64,000 nucleotides of DNA from Fonsecaea monophora (Eukaryota; Ascomycota; Eurotiomycetes; Chaetothyriales; Herpotrichiellaceae), in assembly GCF_001642475.1 (NCBI RefSeq), contig NW_019173978.1:180351-244350 (forward strand), in the 5' to 3' direction. How positions within the stretch are numbered: position 1 is the stretch's first letter; each line of letters begins with the position of its first letter. The translations under genes and the position numbers were made by a program. The notes below the pieces were generated by a model. That model was not told the DNA's origin and ran no database searches. It worked only from the letters and a program-made list of their open reading frames with translations. Of this stretch, positions 12,360-24,357 are shown piece after piece.

Positions 12360-14183
12360 TCAGCGTTGTTGTTCCAGAGCTTTTGCAACAACCTCCACCA
12401 TGTCCAAGACCATTTCCTCTTCTAAACGCCTCCCCACGATCTGCAGTGAGACAGGGGCACCGTGGTAGATGTCCGGGTCATACTCTGCTTGGACCTTGGC
12501 GTCCAGTTCGTTGAGACATTGGAAATCGGACAGATCCCGAGCCTTGTCCAGATCTCTGTCGGCTGTCGTCACTGGAAATGTGCAAGCTGGAAGATCTGCG
12601 GACAGTTAGTGCTACACCGCCGTCAAGGCTTGGAGTATATATTCAGTCCATACCTAGTAAGTTCCAGACAGCCGTATATCCGACGTAGAACCTCTCCTGC
12701 GTAGCACTCAGCCGTGCCGCAGCAAAGGGGGAAACGGCTTGAATGACGCAGTCGATCGAAGCCATGCGGTCGAGGTACAACTTTTGCAACTCTCCCTTTT
12801 TCAAATTGTTGGAGCCCACGGCCATAACCTGCACTGTTTTGCGCTCGGGCGAGGCTTTGAAACTGCTCATGGAAGGAAGCAACGGCTCATCCCATTCCTC
12901 GAGCATATCAGCCACTGTTGTGCCACTCAGTGTGGACAGCCCCAGTTGGAGAGTCTTATATCATCCATCAGCCAGACCGACGTGAGGAAACAAGGAAGGG
13001 TTGTAGAGGGAACGAGTCAAACTCACTCTGAGAATCTCGCCGTGATCATCCACGGGCCAGTCGACTATTTCATGTCCTTGAGCCTCCAAGACTGTTTTAA
13101 CCAAACCCAGAGCCCTTTCGACAGGGGGGTGACAATGGACAACACCATCATGTGTCCCAATCAACCCAAACCGAAGCTTCGTTCCCTGTTGCAGCACATT
13201 TCCTTTCCACGGCATCGGAAGACATTTCGGATCTTTTCGCCAGGGCGCCGTAGCCGGAGATAAAATTGTCTCACAAAAAAGCCGCAGAGAGTCGAGTTCT
13301 CTGGCCATGGGACCGCTCACAGCAGGGACAAATTCCTGTCCAGGGATCCCGCTCATGCCTCCCCATGACGGAAATCGACCGACGGAGGGCTTGAGTCCAT
13401 ACAAATGACACCAGGCTGCGGGTGTGCGGATGCTACCACCCAAGTCAGTCCCGACCCCAAGCGGCGAGCCGTGGAACGCGATCAACGCCGCTTCCCCTCC
13501 ACTGGATCCTCCAGGACTGAGGCGTTTCTGGAGCGGGTTGCGACACTCGCCCCAGATGCAGTTCGTCGTCTCTGTCATGAGCATGCTTGTGGGGACGTTG
13601 GTTTTTGCGTAGAGGACAGCGCCCAGCTCGCGGAGCATCAATACCAGAACCGTATCGTCACTCTGAGGTTTGTTTGCCAGGGCGGCCAGTCCGATGGAAG
13701 CTGGGTAAGGTGCAATGATGAAGCAATCTTTCAGAGAAATTGGAAGGCCATGGAGAGGGCCAACCGTGCGTCCGGTCAGCTCCAGGTGCTCGTCTAGACC
13801 CCTCGCCCGCTCAAGGGCTTCTTCGAAGAGGACTTCTGTCAAGCAGTTCGTCTATGACCTCAATTACCAGCTGAAAAGACTCTGTTGCGGGAAGATTGGC
13901 CTCCTACCAGTTTCTGAGCGAGCGCAGCTGCTTTGCAAAATGCCTGCGTCACCGCTAGGGAAGTCCATTTCCTCTGCGCAACGTTGGCCAGAATATCCCT
14001 AGCCGATGTCTGAATGATTTGAAGCTCTGCTGGAGTATAATATCCCGAGTTCAGGGAGTATTCAGTCAGATTCGATGGCAGTTTTGACTCATCCCACTCT
14101 GGAGGCTGATAAACAGCCGCGATAGCATCGTTCCTTCGCTTGCAAGCCTTCTTTGCGGCCTCCAAATACCTTGGAGGAGTCAT
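12360..14183 (-). CDS. Amidase-signature hydrolase (acetamidase-like), copy 1
   Basis: Four exons on the minus strand, 14183-13908, 13851-13027, 12954-12654 and 12595-12360, give 545 aa. Amidase-signature enzymes hydrolyse amides (some esters) with a Lys/cis-Ser/Ser triad. All three are visible: Lys133 (PISLKD), cis-Ser208 (GGSSGG) and nucleophile Ser232 (GTDLGGSIRTPA). The spacings of 75 and 24 residues match the family. The C-terminal part has NLLDLPACTFPVT, and the end carries GAPVSLQIVGRR, both typical of fungal acetamidase-type members. The ATG at 14183 (MTPPRYLEAAKKA) is chosen because upstream codons have no ATG and the family usually starts about there. No signal peptide, so cytosolic. 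It may serve nitrogen release or open an amide or lactam made by cluster enzymes. Confidence 0.9.
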
Positions 14184-14986
14184 CACGATTGGTATGTTGC
14201 AGAAGAGAGTTCGACCAAGTCGATATCCAGATTCACTGCGGACCTCATCGCGAGCTTTTCTGTGCACAAAAGCCCTCGAGGTGCCTAATGGACATATGCC
14301 CCGCCCTCTGTCAAGCCTGCGGCCCGGTATTCAAGCTAAGAAGAGTTGTTTCTATCTGCGTGGCAGCTTGGTCAAGCCGAAGTGACTAAGCTACCGATTA
14401 CCATGATATGCCCACGTTTGGCACGCCGTAGATCCTGGTTGACAGTCACGCAATCGGTACCCGCTGACGCACTGTTTAACAGTGTCAAGAGTGGAATAAT
14501 GGATACTTCGATGGGCTTCTCACCGAGAAAGATATTCCTGACGCTCAGTGTACATTCTTTCATCGACGTTGAAGCATGAGCTCGGTACCATTCCTCTCAG
14601 TATTTGAAATAATACGTCTGTGCTAGGATACTTGGATCGGTTTTGTGGTAACCAACATATGGCGAGCAGCTGTAACTCACATTGGCGCATCTCACAAAGA
14701 AACCTGGGAATATATTGAAGAGAGACTATTTAACGCCTCTCTCCGGGAAACTTTCTTATTGTAGTCATAGATGTTTCCCCCTAAGTGTGGCCTCATTCAG
14801 TCACTTTTTCTAGGCATGCTATCCTCAATTGGCGAATTTTGTGCCTCTAGAGCTTCCCAAAGAACCGTGATACTCGACTTCAATGCTCAAGAAGTTTTCG
14901 ATCATCCACCGAGTCAACTCGGTTGCTGTGCATATTCGACCTGCAGCTGGCAATATCACAATCCATGTGGCCTGCAGACTCAACAT
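14184..14986. other. Intergenic between amidase and P450
   Basis: About 800 bp. It contains the amidase promoter (minus strand) and the 3' flank of the P450. A GTGTACAT octamer is at 14548-14555. No gene recognised. Confidence 0.5.
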
Positions 14987-17266
14987 TCATTCTTGCTTTA
15001 CCATGGGCCCCTTGTCGGCGGTCCAGTTCTTTAGAAAGAACTCCTCCGTGTAGTTGCCTTCCTCATCCAAGCTCTCCTGAGCCTTCTTCCATATATCTTG
15101 GATCTTCTGGGCTTTCTCCTGACTGCGAGGCTTGATAATGCAACTGTTTAATATCAGCAACCAGACATATAAATCTATTTTCGCCAGGGCGCGGAACTGA
15201 CTCGAACGGTGCTGGCCCTGCGACTAGGCCAGGTTCAAATGCATCTCTGTCGATTGGGATCGGCTTTCCGCTCGCATCCAACTTTGGATGAAACTCGAAG
15301 GCCCAGAGGAGTCGACACATTGCGATGAAGACAGTTCTTTCCGCCACATGCGAGCCAGGGCAGATGCGCCGACCTGCACCGAATGTGACATGCGGCCTCT
15401 TGCTGTAGTCGTTGATGACGCTGAATCCTTCGATTGCTGTGCCTGATTCTTCGAACCGCAAAGGGTCAAACTCTCGCGGATTCGGAAATCGCTCGGGGTT
15501 GTTATTGACTGTCCAGACCTGGGCACTTGTTCAGCAAGACACAGACTTATGGGCCAACGGGTCGACCTACGCAGTTGACTACTCCAGCACCTGCAGGAAG
15601 ACGATATCCCATGTAGTAGTCATCCTTGGTCAACATGTGCGGCATAGGTCCTCCCGTCAAAGTTGTCGGTGCCCCTAATGTTTCAAGTCAGCTGCCTCAA
15701 TGATTCGAATTAGTCTGGCACGTTGACGACGTACATCGCAGTGTCTCTTCCATGCACCCTCGCATATATGGGAGCTCCAGTCGGTCTTCCCATCCTGGAA
15801 GCTTGTCGGCGCCGATCTTGGTATCAATCTCGCGGCTTGCGCGTTCTTGGACGTCGGGGTAAAGGACCATGGCCTGTTAGTGATTAGGTGCTGTCACTCA
15901 AGGCCACTTCCGTCCTACCTTGATAAAGCTCAACAGTGAGTTTGATTGCGTGTCGCTAGGCGCAAGTCAGTCTGTGGAAAGCTCATGGAACAGCTTATTC
16001 ACTTACGTGGCTGCCATCCAGGCGTCACCAGCATTGGCTGCAATTTCCCTGGGGCTAAGCTCTCCTTTGGGACTACCACCACTCTGGGTGAGCATGTCTC
16101 GAGTGAAACCTGTGAAGCACGTTAGCTTCTAAAGTGAGGGTCAACTGCAGTCTTTGGCCAACTTGGGAAGAATTTTCCGTCCGCGATTTGTTGTTTCGCA
16201 GTTGCCACCATCTGGTCCCAGAGGTTGTACTGGCCCCTCCACATATCTTCTATTTCAGCTTTGACGGAGCTAAAACGTTCCGGAATATGGTGAACAATAT
16301 ATCTAGTGATACCAAAGAAATCGAACAATTGATAGTGTTTGCTGGCCTGGAGTGATCGGTGGAAAAGCTACATCATGTGTGAGATTATCATGAACTATTG
16401 TTCAACTATTGGGACTGGATACTCACTTCCATCAGCGCTTTCATGAGAGGGGACTCGAATGAGTCAATCCTCCTACCGAAGGCAATCGTGCAGCCGATAC
16501 TGATAGTGAATCGCTCGAAATGCTTTCGGAAGCCTGAGGGGTTCTCGAGAATGTCGAAAAGAAGCTTCGAAGTCTCGAATGACTTTAAACAGTCGGCAAC
16601 TTTTCCATCAGGAGCATATCATAGACCACTGACCTGGTATGGGAGATAGTTGTTGGATAATTTGGCATTGAGTCTGACATGGTAGATCTTCCGCTGTCGT
16701 CTCCAGCCATCGTCGTTCCTTGAACAGCCCGGGAAAACGTAAGCGTCTGACACGTTCTTCCATGGTCACGGGGGGGCTCGCTATCGAACTTACGGTCTAA
16801 GAGCAATGTTATTTCCGCCTCCACAATGGCTGAAGAAGGTAGGCCACCGACTCGAGTAGATGGCGCCGCGCTTTTCGAGCAGATCTGACACTGCCGTAGC
16901 CGTTCCCAGTAAAATCAATGGGCGACCACCCATCTGAACCGAGACGACGGGACCATCTGCGGGTGTCTGTCAGTATCGCAAGCATCCAGTGATTGGAACG
17001 TGATGACCTACATTCTTTGATCCACTTGTCGTACTGGATGTGAATCCCAGTCTTGGGAAAAACGTGTAGGTTCCCAACCACAGGCAGGGTTGGAGGTCCT
17101 GCGTACGAATGCACAAATCAATTCTACCAGCCTCATTTTGCTCATCTCAGGACTCCAAACCTGGCGGATAGTCTTTTGGGCGCATGCCATATCTCAACAA
17201 CTTCCACAGAAGCAGCAGGATGCCAAAGCATAGAAGGCCCCATCGGACGAACGTTGGGTCGACCAT
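14987..17266 (-). CDS. Microsomal cytochrome P450 monooxygenase
   Basis: Twelve exons read in one frame: 17266-17161, 17098-17012, 16956-16794, 16718-16634, 16582-16427, 16346-16163, 16109-16007, 15955-15919, 15873-15735, 15674-15571, 15518-15202 and 15143-14987 (545 aa). Visible features are one N-terminal membrane anchor (WGLLCFGILLLLWKLL), a proline hinge (YPPGPPTLPVVGN), the C-helix WRRQR, a helix-I region ending AATDTQSN, ExxR (about 350-353), and the haem loop FGAGRRICPG with Cys441. An upstream in-frame ATG at 17314 would add 16 residues; I cannot decide between them. The enzyme hydroxylates a small molecule at the ER with P450 reductase. It faces an SDR across about 590 bp, fitting successive hydroxylation and oxidation. 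The junction at 16163 uses a weak donor (GTTGGC) and is the least certain. Confidence 0.9.
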
Positions 17267-17856
17267 GTTCAGCCACCCGGACGGGGAGGTCGAGGAGTCG
17301 ACTTGGGACATCATAGGCAAGGAAGCAAGCAATACCTCAACTGCTGTGAGGGAGGCAAAAGGTTTTGAATATAGTGGCCCTCCTCTCAGAAGACAATTTA
17401 CAATACCGTAGCAGACAGTCAGAGCGCCATGATTCTGCAATATTTCTAGCACTGGCAGGCTACAGATACTCTGGGTGCCAGGTGGTCCACCGCAGGTCGC
17501 AAAATACGACTCTTACCACGGCCACGGCTGAGGATCTTCCATGGCTTGCGCTTACTGTACGATCGATTATGCAGCGAATGGTTATACATTGCTCCACCAA
17601 TTTTGAGAGGGCGAGCAGCTTCCCTGCAGGCGACCCCAGACGCTTCTTAGAATAGTGCAACTGCTCAATTATTCATCGCAACTCGTCGACATGCATTATT
17701 TGTGTACATTGTCCGCGAGAAGGACGGAATGTCGAAAACACTATACCAGATTATAAAGCCATCGCGCTCGAGCCGCACGATCTGCCAATATCACAAGCCG
17801 ATCTCTAACTCTTCACCACCTCCGATTCCCTTCAAGCAAGCACAATACCCGACGCC
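17267..17856. promoter_or_regulatory. Bidirectional promoter region: P450 (-) / SDR (+)
   Basis: A gene-free stretch of about 590 bp (540 bp if the P450 starts at 17314) between two divergently transcribed oxidative enzymes. A GTGTACAT octamer occurs at 17702-17709. Shared control is an inference from the geometry. Confidence 0.5.
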
Positions 17857-18627
17857 ATGCCCAGCTCTTTGGCCAACAAAGCCTACCTTGTCACAGGCGG
17901 GTTTTCTGGCATCGGGCTCGCCACCGTCAACAAGCTGCGCAGCGAAGGCGCAATTGTCCACGCCATAGATCTGTCCAGAACCCCACCGGCACGCTTGGTC
18001 GAGGATAAATCAGTTTACAATTATCCTGGTGTCGATGTCAGCTCACGCGAGCAGGTCACAGCTCTGTTCGAATCGATTCTCCAAGTTAGTCCCGAGATCT
18101 ACGGTCTGGTGAACAGTGCCGGCATTTGCCCAGTGTCGTCCAGCGTGATCGAACCCGACGACACGTTCAAATCCGTCCTCAACGTCAACGTGATTGGAAC
18201 ATGGAACACTTGCACCGCATTCTTCGAGGAGGCGCTCCGACGGCAAAAAGAAGGTCTTCCAAAGTTGAACACGAGCGTGGTTAATATCGGATCTACGGCA
18301 TCTTTGAAAGGGTTCTCGACCCTAACCGCCTACGTGGCCAGCAAACACGCCGTGCTAGGATTGACACGGTCCTGGGCGCTGGATTTCGTGGATGCCGGGG
18401 TCAGGGTGAACCTGGTAGCGCCAGGAGGGACCAAAACTCCCATGGCCATGGCCCAGGTCGAGGACAAAGGTGTACGCGGAGAAGCGTCTCGGTCAAAGCC
18501 AGTGAATCCGCAGAACAGATTCGGCGAGCCAGAGGAGCAGGCGGAAGCCATCGTCTTCCTGTTAAGTGATGCCGCTTCGTTCATAACAGGGCAAGCTCTC
18601 CCCGTCAACGGCGGTGAGATGTTCTAG
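17857..18627 (+). CDS. Short-chain dehydrogenase/reductase (SDR 1)
   Basis: A single exon of 256 aa, the normal classical-SDR length. Motifs in order: cofactor loop TGGFSGIG (about 14-21), an Asp at the end of beta-2 (HAIDLS) that favours NAD(H) over NADP(H), NSAG in place of the usual NNAG, the catalytic Ser region NIGSTAS, YVASK with catalytic Tyr and Lys, and a C-terminal PVNGG. The enzyme interconverts an alcohol and a ketone. Being divergent from the P450, it is a good candidate to oxidise a P450-made alcohol to the ketone that a Baeyer-Villiger enzyme would use; that link is inferred. No targeting signal. Confidence 0.92.
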   Translation: MPSSLANKAYLVTGGFSGIGLATVNKLRSEGAIVHAIDLSRTPPARLVEDKSVYNYPGVDVSSREQVTALFESILQVSPEIYGLVNSAGICPVSSSVIEPDDTFKSVLNVNVIGTWNTCTAFFEEALRRQKEGLPKLNTSVVNIGSTASLKGFSTLTAYVASKHAVLGLTRSWALDFVDAGVRVNLVAPGGTKTPMAMAQVEDKGVRGEASRSKPVNPQNRFGEPEEQAEAIVFLLSDAASFITGQALPVNGGEMF

Positions 18628-19386
18628 ACAACAATAGTTTAGAATAGGGAAGACGATAGTTTCACCACGCAACTTTGATGGAAAAGCCTTCATCCAATCA
18701 CCTCTCTGTTACTTTAGCTAGAATTGATAACTTGGTAGAATTCGTTCAGATCTTCTGCTCTGGGTAGAGTACTACGATCCGAATCATTTCATGAACGATT
18801 AAATTTGGTCGGCAGGGGAGCAAGTGAGTGGATGAGCTCGACAGACGGGGTCTCGAACGAAGGCGTTGCACTGGGGGGCACAATGTTGATTGGTTCCCCA
18901 TGAGCGGAGACTCCACAGAGTACGAGGAGGTCTCCACGCAAGGCTTCCCAGATGACAGGGGCGTTCCTTCTTGGAGTCTGGAGTACCGAGTACTCTAGCG
19001 TCAATCACTGTTAATAAGCGTTCGATGACAATACTGTTCCCGGGTCTCGGATCACCGTGCGCCCGGCAGAGGTTAGACTTTTCCGCGCCCTCACCCGAAC
19101 ACGATGGCTTTACTACATTGGGCCAGAGGGCATGGACAATCTGGAGGACGGGCCCGCTAAGCCTGCGAGTGGCCAACTGAGAACTGAGGCGATGCCTCCC
19201 GAAATCCCCCACAGATGCCCGTAGACTGGTCACTCGCCTCCCAGCCTACCCGGAGCCCCAGGTTTTTCCACCCGTTCTCCAGTCTTCCTCCCCAGATTTT
19301 TTTATCGATGGTCTGGCTATCTACATGATTTCTCACGTCTGCTTCTCGCATGTCTCGTAAACACCACCTAGGAATCACACAGAATC
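18628..19386. other. Intergenic upstream of the bZIP-DUF3425 gene
   Basis: No supported gene. It contains the SDR 3' flank and the regulator's promoter. Confidence 0.5.
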
Positions 19387-21253
19387 ATGGCTACCAAAAA
19401 AGCACCCTCGACGACACGTACCCAAACGGACGAGCGCAGGTATGCTGCTTTGATTCCCATTACCGTCCGTCCTAATGTTTCCCTGTACCAGGCTTATGGG
19501 TTGCTCTGTAGGAAGTTTCGCAATCGCTTGTCCCAGAAATCATTCCGGGAGCGCCAACACACCTATGTCAAGGAGCTCGAACAACACATAATGAACCTCT
19601 CAGCTCAAGACGGAGGCCAATACACTCTCCTGTCCGCGGAGAACAGGCGACTGCGATCCAAGCTGCTGGACATCCGAAACCGCATGACCAGCACGTCGAA
19701 TGCGCTGAATCGTCTCGCGGCTGAAATAGGCGAGGTCTTGGAAATCAACAACTCTGCGTCGCCAGAAGGAACCCAAGATGGGATCCAAGATCTCAGCTAC
19801 AACCCAGGGCTCGTGGCCGCCGGCAGCACTGCCGTGGACGATATGATTGAATGGGCGGCTCCGATTGTTCCCAATGACTCTGTCGTGCCGTACGAGGAGC
19901 CAGCTATAGAGCCGCCGCCGCCGCCACCGCCGTCGCAAGATGTTGTCAACAACCAGTCCTTCTCATGGGTCGGTGACTTGAGCCAGTCTCAATCTGCGCC
20001 CAATAATGACGCGGCGACGCTTGTTTGTCCCCCTCTTGTTAATCGCGACACCAACTCATTATCAGAACTTACACCAGATCTCTTTAACTCTCCATTGCCT
20101 TGGTCGACTTTGGCCGGGAATCAACAGCATCCCAGCTTTGCCTCCCGATGTTCGCCGATCAACTTCAGCCTTTCACCTATGCTCCCCAAACTCCTGTCTG
20201 AGGGTCTTCGTCCCTCGCGTACAAACTCCCTGAATGCCGGCCTCGCGTCTGCTAATCTGCCGTGTGCCTCACGGTTTGCAGAGCATATGGAATCAATGGA
20301 ATGTGTCTTGCGGCAACAATTGGACGTGAGCAAGGGAAAGGCATTGACATTCAGCAAGTAAGAACTCGCACTGCGCTCACGATTGCCTTGGATATCATCT
20401 TTCTGACTGGCAAAACACTTCCAGGGTTTCCGAAGCTTCCATAGCGTTCCTCTCCGTCTTCGTCAACTACCTCTGGCCCGGAACGTCGATTATGTGGCTC
20501 AACTCGTACCTGGCTCAGACGGCGGACCGGATTTTGGCGTGGAGGATGTCCCCCAACCTCGTCACCTATAACCGACTGCTGCCCGAGTATATGCCCTCTG
20601 CCTACGAGATGGAGACTCCTCACTGTGCCGTGATCGGCTGGTTTCCCCATGCTCCGCTGCGAGAGAAACTGATCCGCCTTTACGACAACTCGAGGCACCT
20701 CGACCAAATCTGGGTCGACACACTGTACCACACAGTAGTGGAGGTGCCGGACATGTCCCAGATCCTGTCCGACGCCGAGCCGGGCCCAGGGTTCCTGGGT
20801 GTGTGGAAGATCTTCGACACCATCTCGGCTGCACCGGAGCTGGTTGCACACGCCCTTGGCATGCAGAATTCCGGCATGACGGAAATGTCGCGGACACTAC
20901 GAAGCATCCTCCAAGAGAAACCCAACCCGGCCAACGTCTTCCGTCTGAGCGGGTTGGTGTCCGACGGTGACGGCTGGACACCTGTTCCGTTAGGCGCTCT
21001 CCTACAGTCACCCAAGCTGGCCCTCAAAGCTTACTATCATCTCAAGATGTACGACTCGCCCTGGGCGTGGAAATGGGACCCCGCCTTTTTTGAAAAGTAT
21101 CCGGAGCTCACGTGGGATGGCTATAAGGCAGTGGTGGCACGCGGCAAAAGCTACAGGCAGGATTGCTACATGCCTTCGCCCTGTGTCGACAACTTGACTT
21201 GTGGCGCTATGCTTGGTGTCTACCGGCAAGTGCTGGGCACGCTACAAAGCTAG
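19387..21253 (+). CDS. bZIP transcription factor with C-terminal DUF3425
   Basis: Three exons, 19387-19439, 19512-20357 and 20425-21253, give 575 aa. The first intron (72 nt, no in-frame stop) would pass as coding. Removing it joins DERR to KFRNRLSQ and restores a basic region with Asn22 and Arg30 at the required N-x7-R spacing, so the spliced form is preferred. A heptad region follows (HTYVKELEQHI..., LLSAENRRLRSKL). The middle is Pro/Ser-rich, including a run of eight prolines. The C-terminal third matches the DUF3425 pattern (GWFPHAPLREKLI, WDPAFFEKYPEL). Such proteins are nuclear regulators, often inside metabolic clusters. It is a plausible local regulator, but its targets cannot be read from sequence. 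Confidence 0.9.
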
Positions 21254-21483
21254 GTGTAGCTTTGATCGAAGTTCTGAGCTGAGAGTAGGATAAAGCTCTA
21301 TGGATCTGACATGCCTTAGCCAACTCGTCGCTATCATACATTCCCTTCTAGAGCAACTCGGGCTGAAAGTCCTATGTAACGCGATGTGTTGTGTTGGGTC
21401 ACCCTTGTTTTCCTGTGTAAACCTTTTAGTCCATCCGTATCTCTATAGTTACTGTTCCTCCTCCTCCGCTCCATCACCACCAA

Positions 21484-23518
21484 TTACAACGTCCCACGCT
21501 CTAGGAACTTGACCGGCACCTGTACGTATCGAGCTCGCAGGTATTCTGCCACGTTCTTGCCTAAAAAGTCGACAGTGGTCGCACTCATCACTCCACCTCC
21601 TTGAAGATTTCGAAACAGGAAGTGGACTCCACGCAGCTTCGGCAAGTCGAACCTCTCGATCTCCACAGGCCAGCCCTTGCTGTTTTCACGATACTCCTTT
21701 CCCAGCAACTGCTTCATCACCGAGATGGTCAATGTCTGCTGTAGCCACTCATACTCATCGTCGTGCCGTACCCAGAAGCCACAATTGGCGTCGGAAGCCT
21801 TGTCTCCCGAGCGCCCATGGACAATGGATCCCAAAGGCCGTGTTTCGGTGGGTCCGAAATCCTTCACTGGGGTGCTACCTTGAGCCTCTGATCCGGCAGT
21901 ACTGGGCTGCCGCTCCGGGAAGGATTTCGTCTCGGGCGGAGGAGGAATCGTGGTCTCGCGGCCATCGAAGTGGACCACATGTTGGATGTCGGCCTGAGGC
22001 ATCAGCGTAACAAAATACTCGTAGAACGGTTTGGCATGCCCATGCGAAGATCCAGGTGGAACGTGGCGCCGGGGTAGCCTTGCATAACGTTGTCGACGAT
22101 GGGGCGGATAAATTTCGCTGGCTCGAGGTCTTCGCTAGCCCTTGCCTGTGCGAACACACGCACCAAGACCGTGGCCGCGCTCTGGCTGTCTGCGTTCGGG
22201 ACCGGTGCACCGAGCGTTGTGAACGAGAATTGGGTCCATTTTGAGGAATGAGCAGCGACGAGCTTTCGGATCTGGGCTTCAAACAGACGCACCTTGTCGT
22301 CGACATGTAGGCCGGTAACAAAGTAAAACCCCTCGGCCTGATATCCTCCACGTGCTGTGATGCCAACTTTCGTGGTCTGTGGGGGTGGCAAGGAGCGGAC
22401 ACCACGTAGGGCGACACGATCCTGTCCGACCTGTTCGAACCAAATCCCGTCAAGCACAGCAGTGACGTCTGAGTTAAAGTACCATGGGCCTTGAATTTCG
22501 TACAAGACCTGTGCAGAACACGTGTCGACAGTTACCGCGCCTAAGGTAGCCAGCCTGCGGTCAGCACGTTACGGAGTAGGAATCGGGCTCTGAGTCATGC
22601 CACTGGCGGCACGAGAACCCAGGATTTATCCCAGCAGCAGAAAGGGGTCAGACATTACCTCCAGAATGCTTTTGCTTGGTCAATATCACCGATCCGTCGC
22701 TCGAGATCTCTGCAATTGGGAAACCAACATCCTCCAACCGGTCTAATCCCAGCTCACGGAACCCAGAAAAGTTCCCTCCGCAAACGTAGTTGCTACACTC
22801 GATCAGGTGTCCGGCAAGAAACGCGTTCGCGAGCTGATCAAACTGAGTCCGGTTCCAGTTGTGGTAGAAGACAGCGGCCCCGATGACGGGAGACGCATCG
22901 GCGACCCTTCCACACAACACAATCTGCGCTCCTTGCCGGAAAGCCTCTGCGACCCCCATGCCGCCCAGATAAGCCTGAGCGTAGAAGGGCTCGAAATCCC
23001 ACTTACTCAGCGCTTCCCCGTTGTAGATGCTCTTGAAGTCGCCGTTGTTTCGCAGCTCTTCTTGGATGGTAGGAAATACTTCGTCTCCCGAGACCCAACC
23101 CACGGGGATCCCGAGACCTGCGACCATGGCACACACTTTATCGTACAAGCCCTTGGTATCGCTGGCACCTGCATTGACTGCAACTTTGATGCCGTGCCGA
23201 GCCAGGTCCGACAATGCAGGCTCCAAGGCTTCGAGAAAGCTAGATTCGAACGCAGGACCCGTCAACGTCAAGGGATTGCCTTCGTCTCCGGCTGATACAG
23301 CAGCCTGGTCTGCTTTGCGGGCAGCCGCGACCACCATATTGCCCTCAGACATGTAGTCTGCAATGATGATGTCGATCGGGTCATTCGGGTGGTTCTTCGC
23401 AAACGCTGCCATCGCATGCCTCCGGTCAGACGCCGAGCCCGAAGCGCCTTAACCGTCAGCAATATCACCGTCGAAGAGATGGGCGGTACATACCCGCGAT
23501 CCGTACAGGTCTCACCAT
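21484..23518 (-). CDS. AtuA-like (DUF1446) protein, broken by a frameshift
   Basis: Exons 23518-23494, 23447-22659 and 22540-21484. The family (acyclic terpene utilisation AtuA / DUF1446) is linked in bacteria to terpenoid and acyl-CoA degradation; the fungal role is not settled. The N terminus reads MVRPVRIAGASG..., followed by DIIIADYMSEGNM, NAGASDTKGL, AVTVDT, YEIQGPWYFNSDV and a C-terminal domain with RSGDKASDANCGFWVR. Exon 3 is one base short. Near 22029-22036 the frame after GMP must shift to continue into the conserved KPFYEYF and on to the stop at 21484; no intron explains this. With one base restored the product would be about 623 aa. It is either a sequencing/assembly error or a recent inactivating deletion, since everything else is intact. 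Divergent from the SnoaL-like gene. Confidence 0.85.
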
Positions 23519-24357
23519 GTTTACGAGAAACTTCGGCACGGCAAAAATGCTTCAATTCTGTGGTCAGACAGAGTAGAGACTCAATGTTGCTGTGAATCCC
23601 TGAAGGCGAACCACCGTATCCAGCGATCACCAGAGGAGAGGCTTGTACGGCTGGACGTTTAAATCAACATAGGCGGACAATACCTGGTGCGATGCTCTGG
23701 CTAGAATGAAATGGGAACTAGATGGGCAGCGTGCAACTCTGGGTGGATTCTTCAGTGAGGAAATTCCCCTTGAGCGTCCATTATCAGTTCGCCGCATGAA
23801 TCTCGGGCTTGAAGCAGACTAGACTTTGCCAACGGCGATACTGTCTGCCGGTGTACTACTTCCCAGGCAAACCCTCGTAAACAGGGCCACCGAGCATGGT
23901 GGCAACGGTATTCTCACTCAACGTAAGTCATGGCTGATTAAGGGCCCTAGTATCGACTCACAAAGAAACCATAATACCGCGTTGATGAGACCACGCTAGA
24001 CCTACCTTTCTCCACGGGCGACTATGTGGGGATCGCCAGACAGCGGCGCAGCAACCATTGTACCGAGTAATCGAGCACTTACTGTACAGTGGACCAAACC
24101 GATCCACCCACCAATCCGGTGATGGCCTTTCGGTGCCGACGATCCAATGGTTTCGAGTCAAACTTATAGTTTCGAGTCAAACTTAGTGATGCTTCCTCTT
24201 GTGCAGAGATCACCAAGTTCTTGCTGCCCTCGTTCTTGTGCTTTGGGATCAAAGGGTTAAGAGAGCTTCTAGAAGTATATCCCATGTCCAATTCTTCTCA
24301 ACCCGCATTTCCAGAAATTCCAACAACGGCCCGTGCCCGGATCAAAACATCGACACA
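23519..24357. promoter_or_regulatory. Bidirectional promoter region: Atu-like (-) / SnoaL-like (+)
   Basis: About 840 bp without a gene between two divergent genes. It contains a 17-bp direct repeat (unit GTTTCGAGTCAAACTTA) at 24150-24166 and 24169-24185, about 170-210 bp upstream of the SnoaL-like ATG. The repeat is a candidate regulator site. Confidence 0.45.
24150..24185. repeat. Two 17-bp direct repeats in a divergent promoter
   Basis: The unit GTTTCGAGTCAAACTTA occurs twice, 19 bp apart, with identical bases. It sits in the AtuA-like/SnoaL-like intergenic region. Function unknown. Confidence 0.7.

Noticed and set aside
19440..19511. Reading the bZIP-DUF3425 gene through its first intron as one exon
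   Set aside because: Read-through has no stop, but it separates the basic residues and destroys the N-x7-R basic region that splicing restores.
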